Of a stretch of 64,000 nt of DNA, positions 60,925 through 64,000 are shown piece by piece. Position numbers and translations under genes: made by a program. A model generated the notes under the pieces. That model was not told where the DNA came from and made no database searches. It worked only from the letters and a program-made list of their open reading frames with translations. The number at the start of each line of letters is the position of its first letter. Position 1 is the first letter of the stretch. Origin of the DNA: Paulownia fortunei. Its lineage: Eukaryota > Streptophyta > Magnoliopsida > Lamiales > Paulowniaceae. The stretch spans positions 9,610,001-9,674,000 of the forward strand of contig CM033124.1 of assembly GCA_019321725.1 (NCBI GenBank). The letters run 5' to 3'.

Positions 60925-61645
60925 AAATATTACTATTTGTATAAATAACACTTCACCCCTCAATATTTGACTATTTTGATATATTACTGTTCAAAAGTAA
61001 ATTTTAATCACTTCATCCCATCAAATTTAATCATTTTAACACTTTACCAATAAAATTAATTTTAAATACTTTACCGATTCAAACATACATATATTATAAC
61101 ACTTTGTCCATAATGTCATTTTCAAATTAATTTTTTTTACAAAATATTGTTCATCAACCACTACCTCGTATTTTTTCTTATCTTTCCACACAAATGTCAA
61201 GAAAAATATATTGTAATATTTTTTATTATTGTTAATTGTGAAACACGATAAATGATGCATTTTTATTGTAAATAATGGAGATACTTTTACCAATAGTAAT
61301 GCAACCAATATTATTTACAGCATAAGTATCACCATTTATTGTATTTTCATCATTGTTAATAATAAAAAATCACAATAATTTTATTTTTACTTTTGTGTGG
61401 AAAAATAGAGAAAAAAAATGTGTGATGATGACTGACAAAAAATATGCTGAAGAAAATTTGATCTAAAATAGGGTAAAGTATTATAATAAATATATAGGAA
61501 AAAGTTCTTAAAATTTATTTTTTTGGATAAAATGTTAAAATGATTAAATTTGAGGTGGTGCTTAAAATTTATTTTTGTGGGATAATATGCCAAAATTGTC
61601 AATTTTGAGACGTGAAGCCCCATTTACACATATTATTTTGCAGTG
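60925..61645. mobile_element. foldback element with long inverted repeats
   Basis: The right half reversed and complemented follows the left half over most of its length: CTTCACCCCTCAATATTTGAC against CTTCACGTCTCAAAATTGAC, TCAAATTTAATCATTTTAAC exactly, CTTTCCACACAAATGTCAAG against TTTTCCACACAAAAGTAAAA, and GATACTT (about 61279) against AAGTATC (about 61325) near the centre. Arms are about 330-350 bp with a short centre. No coding frame is convincing. It fits a foldback or Mutator-type MITE. Confidence 0.75.
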
Positions 61646-63476
61646 GAAAACTAACAAGGAGCACAAATTTACGTTTTATTAGACCAATATTCCTCTGTTT
61701 TTCCCTCCTGTTTTAGCGGTTAATTTTTCTTCTTTATTTGAAGTTGAACATTAATTTTTTTTTAATGGTTTTGGTCTAGAAAACCTCATTGATTTAGATT
61801 TTTGTATTTTTTGTAATACTACTTTACCTTTTATTTAGAGATTATTTTGTGAGTTAGAACAGGAAACGCTTCAGGATAATATTCAATAGCTGAACTATCA
61901 CTAATTTGCTATCTTTTAACATTGCTTAACTTGCTAAAGGATTGAAGTATGAAGACTAGAAGTGATTCTATTTTTCTTTTTTCTTTTTAGAAAAATTGAT
62001 TTATTAACAAAACAAATCCAAAGAACCAAAATAATTGGTAATTTACAAACTGAACCAATTATTTTTTTTCGGTATTCATTTAGGAAAATACTATACTGAA
62101 TTTTGTGTTATTTGCTTAACTATGGTAACAAATTCTAAACAATATGTAAATTTTATAACGAAATTTCTTATCATGCAATATTTCGAACTTAACCAATATG
62201 CTTACATAAGTCATTAATATATGAATCACTTATCTAAAATGTGAATTTTGGATTTTGTGGTTTAAATATAATCGAAATACAAGAGAACCCAAAAAAAATT
62301 ATTTGCTTTTATGCTTAGTGGAAATGATTGAATGTTCTTTGCATGTTACCCACAAACCCACACCACATACATATATACTAGCATAAATCACTTACTTACT
62401 ATTATCTTAATTAAAGATAAATGATTATAAAATAATTAAGGTTATTCTTTGCATGGTATCAATATTGCATAGTAACTAACAAACTATAAACATTTGAGTA
62501 ATATTTTCATTAATCGTACACATGTTCAACTTAATGAAAGGATTATATGTTTTAGTTCAGTCGAATAATGAATGTATCATCTTACATTTTGTTAAATATA
62601 TTATTTTAAAAGAAATGATTAAGCTAGCATTTTCAATGGAAGAAAACTAATATCAATTTTCTGAAAGGAATTTGATTAGCAAGTGTCAAAATAAACTCTT
62701 AAACGATAATAGTTTATTAAACAATGTAACGGAACACTATAAATAGAGAAAGTCTCGTCTCTCTAATAAGGATTCAATAAAATGTAGAATCAGGCATTAC
62801 TTAAAACGATAGTATCATAGATTATTAAAGTTAATGGAACAGATTAAGGATTTTACTTTTTCAACTTCAATTTAAAAAAAAAATAGTTTTGACTCTAATT
62901 ATTGGAATGTGGATGTTTTCAATCTAGATATATACATACATATATATATATATATGTATATATTGGAGGAGCTGCAGACATCTAATGTGAAAAAAAATAT
63001 TATTAAAGTAAATAAATTTTCACATTTTTTGTAGGACTCGAATTTAACACGTCTTAATTATAAAATTTGGGGATTTCAAATATATGAGTTGAACAAAACC
63101 ACATCAGTAATTTTTATCTACATTAATGGGAGAGAAATGCATCACCATCATTGTACGATAAAATAATGCAAGTGACTCTTAAATAACTAATTGAAATTTA
63201 TTTAATAAAAAAGAGTTTACTCAAACTTGTATTTAAGAACATTGAAGTAAATAATCATTTATTATTTATTTATTTATTTATTTTGTTGTTGTAAATCAGT
63301 TCCATTTTAACTTGTACAAGTTTGATTGGTTTTGACAGCGATGAAGTGCTGCATACTTTCATTTACGTCATTTCGTTAGGCAGTCTTTTTTGATGGAGTA
63401 TGCAGGACATTGGAAGTGTGTTCTTCAAAATTTATTCACATATTTTTTCTTTTTTCTTTTTTCTTTTTTTTTTAAA

Positions 63477-63985
63477 GTACCATTGCAAGAAAGAACAAAA
63501 CAATATTAATAGCAAAATGTAAAATGACAAAATCAAGTGTTGTCACTAGCTTTATGTAATGAGCGACAATAATTTTTATTTTGTCAAAATAATAATTTTT
63601 ATCAATTTAATATTATAGCAATTGTGTCCAATGACTATTAATAACATATATATATATATATATATATAACGATAATGAATGTTACTACAAATTTATTGCG
63701 AGACTTTTTCAATGATTCATAATGATAACATAAATATTGTCATAGATTCATTCTATCAATTTTATTCACTATACATTAGTTACTAATTATTAATAGTGAC
63801 AACATATACGTAATCATTTTGTCATTAATTTTCAATAATGATAATTTATACACAATAGTAACCAATTTGAGAAAAGTTATTATTTTAAAAAAATAAAAAT
63901 TCTTATCACTTAGTATACATAATTAGTAATAATGTTGACATTGTAGTTAATATTTAGTCAGTAACATTCTATTATCTTGTAGTGT
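63477..63985. mobile_element. possible CACTA-type MITE
   Basis: The right end CTTGTAGTG is the complement of CACTACAAG, the usual CACTA end. At the left, CCATTGCAAG at about 63480 is a weak match. The inside is AT-rich with GTCATTA and ATTGTCA words. Only the right end is persuasive. Confidence 0.35.
63646..63668. repeat. (AT)n microsatellite
   Basis: About eleven perfect AT units. Confidence 0.9.
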
Positions 63986-64000
63986 ATCCTCTTTAATTTT

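Larger units (their letters stand above)
61646..64000. other. gene-free AT-rich stretch
   Basis: No gene is supported. It includes TATA-type microsatellites at about 62938-62960 and 63646-63668 and a CTTTTTT run at about 63440-63475. From 63540 to 63985 repeated ATTGTCA/TGACAAT words end in CTTGTAGTG, a possible CACTA-type end. Confidence 0.5.

Noticed and set aside
1..64000. CRISPR array, bacterial operon or phage system
   Set aside because: No evenly spaced short direct repeats with unique spacers and no prokaryotic gene layout occur. Introns and plant retrotransposons dominate.

Overview
The window is nuclear DNA of a flowering plant, most likely a eudicot. It is AT-rich, its protein-coding genes are split by GT-AG introns of 60 bp to over 6 kb, and most of the rest is decayed transposable element. 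I see no bacterial operons, CRISPR array, rRNA or convincing tRNA gene.

Two host genes can be reconstructed exon by exon, both on the + strand. The first (13945-27127, nine exons, 308 codons) encodes a HugZ-like FMN/heme-binding split-barrel protein with a C-terminal DUF2470-type domain. The second (30887-42011, eleven exons, 356 codons) encodes the beta subunit of protein geranylgeranyltransferase type I. In both models every exon joins in phase with no internal stop. They are ordinary conserved housekeeping genes stretched by intron insertions.

Layout. 1-1450: 3' end of a Ty1/copia element and its LTR (+). 2981-12615: Ty3/gypsy element of the Tat/Athila type (-) with about 1.7-1.8 kb LTRs, a tRNA-Asp-type primer site, decayed gag-pro-RT-IN and a deletion through the RT active site. 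12616-12905: isolated GC-rich repeat. 13370-13770: hAT-like MITE candidate just upstream of gene 1. Gene 1 carries a lone copia LTR in intron 3 (16668-16968) beside an unassigned coding-like fragment (about 16989-17227), and a whole 4.5 kb copia element in intron 8, antisense to the gene (20727-25258). 27128-30886: intergenic, with small repeats. 30887-42011: gene 2. 42661-44541: internally deleted Ty3 element (-) retaining only the start of gag. About 44640-48060: decayed hAT transposon (+). 49400-50545: degenerate tandem array of AT-rich units. 50730-52322: solo LTR related to the gypsy element at the left. 53840-60560: Sirevirus-type copia element (+) flanked by the direct repeat ATGAG, lacking PBS, gag, protease and most of integrase but keeping RT, RNase H and an envelope-like ORF. 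60925-61645: near-palindromic foldback element. 61646-64000: AT-rich DNA with a possible CACTA end.

I did not find a new multi-gene system. The observations most worth following are the conserved short palindromes in the Sirevirus LTRs, the two elements broken by large internal deletions, the large foldback element, the unassigned coding-like fragment in intron 3, the antisense intronic copia with a mutated RT active site, and a 60-nt intron in the prenyltransferase gene.
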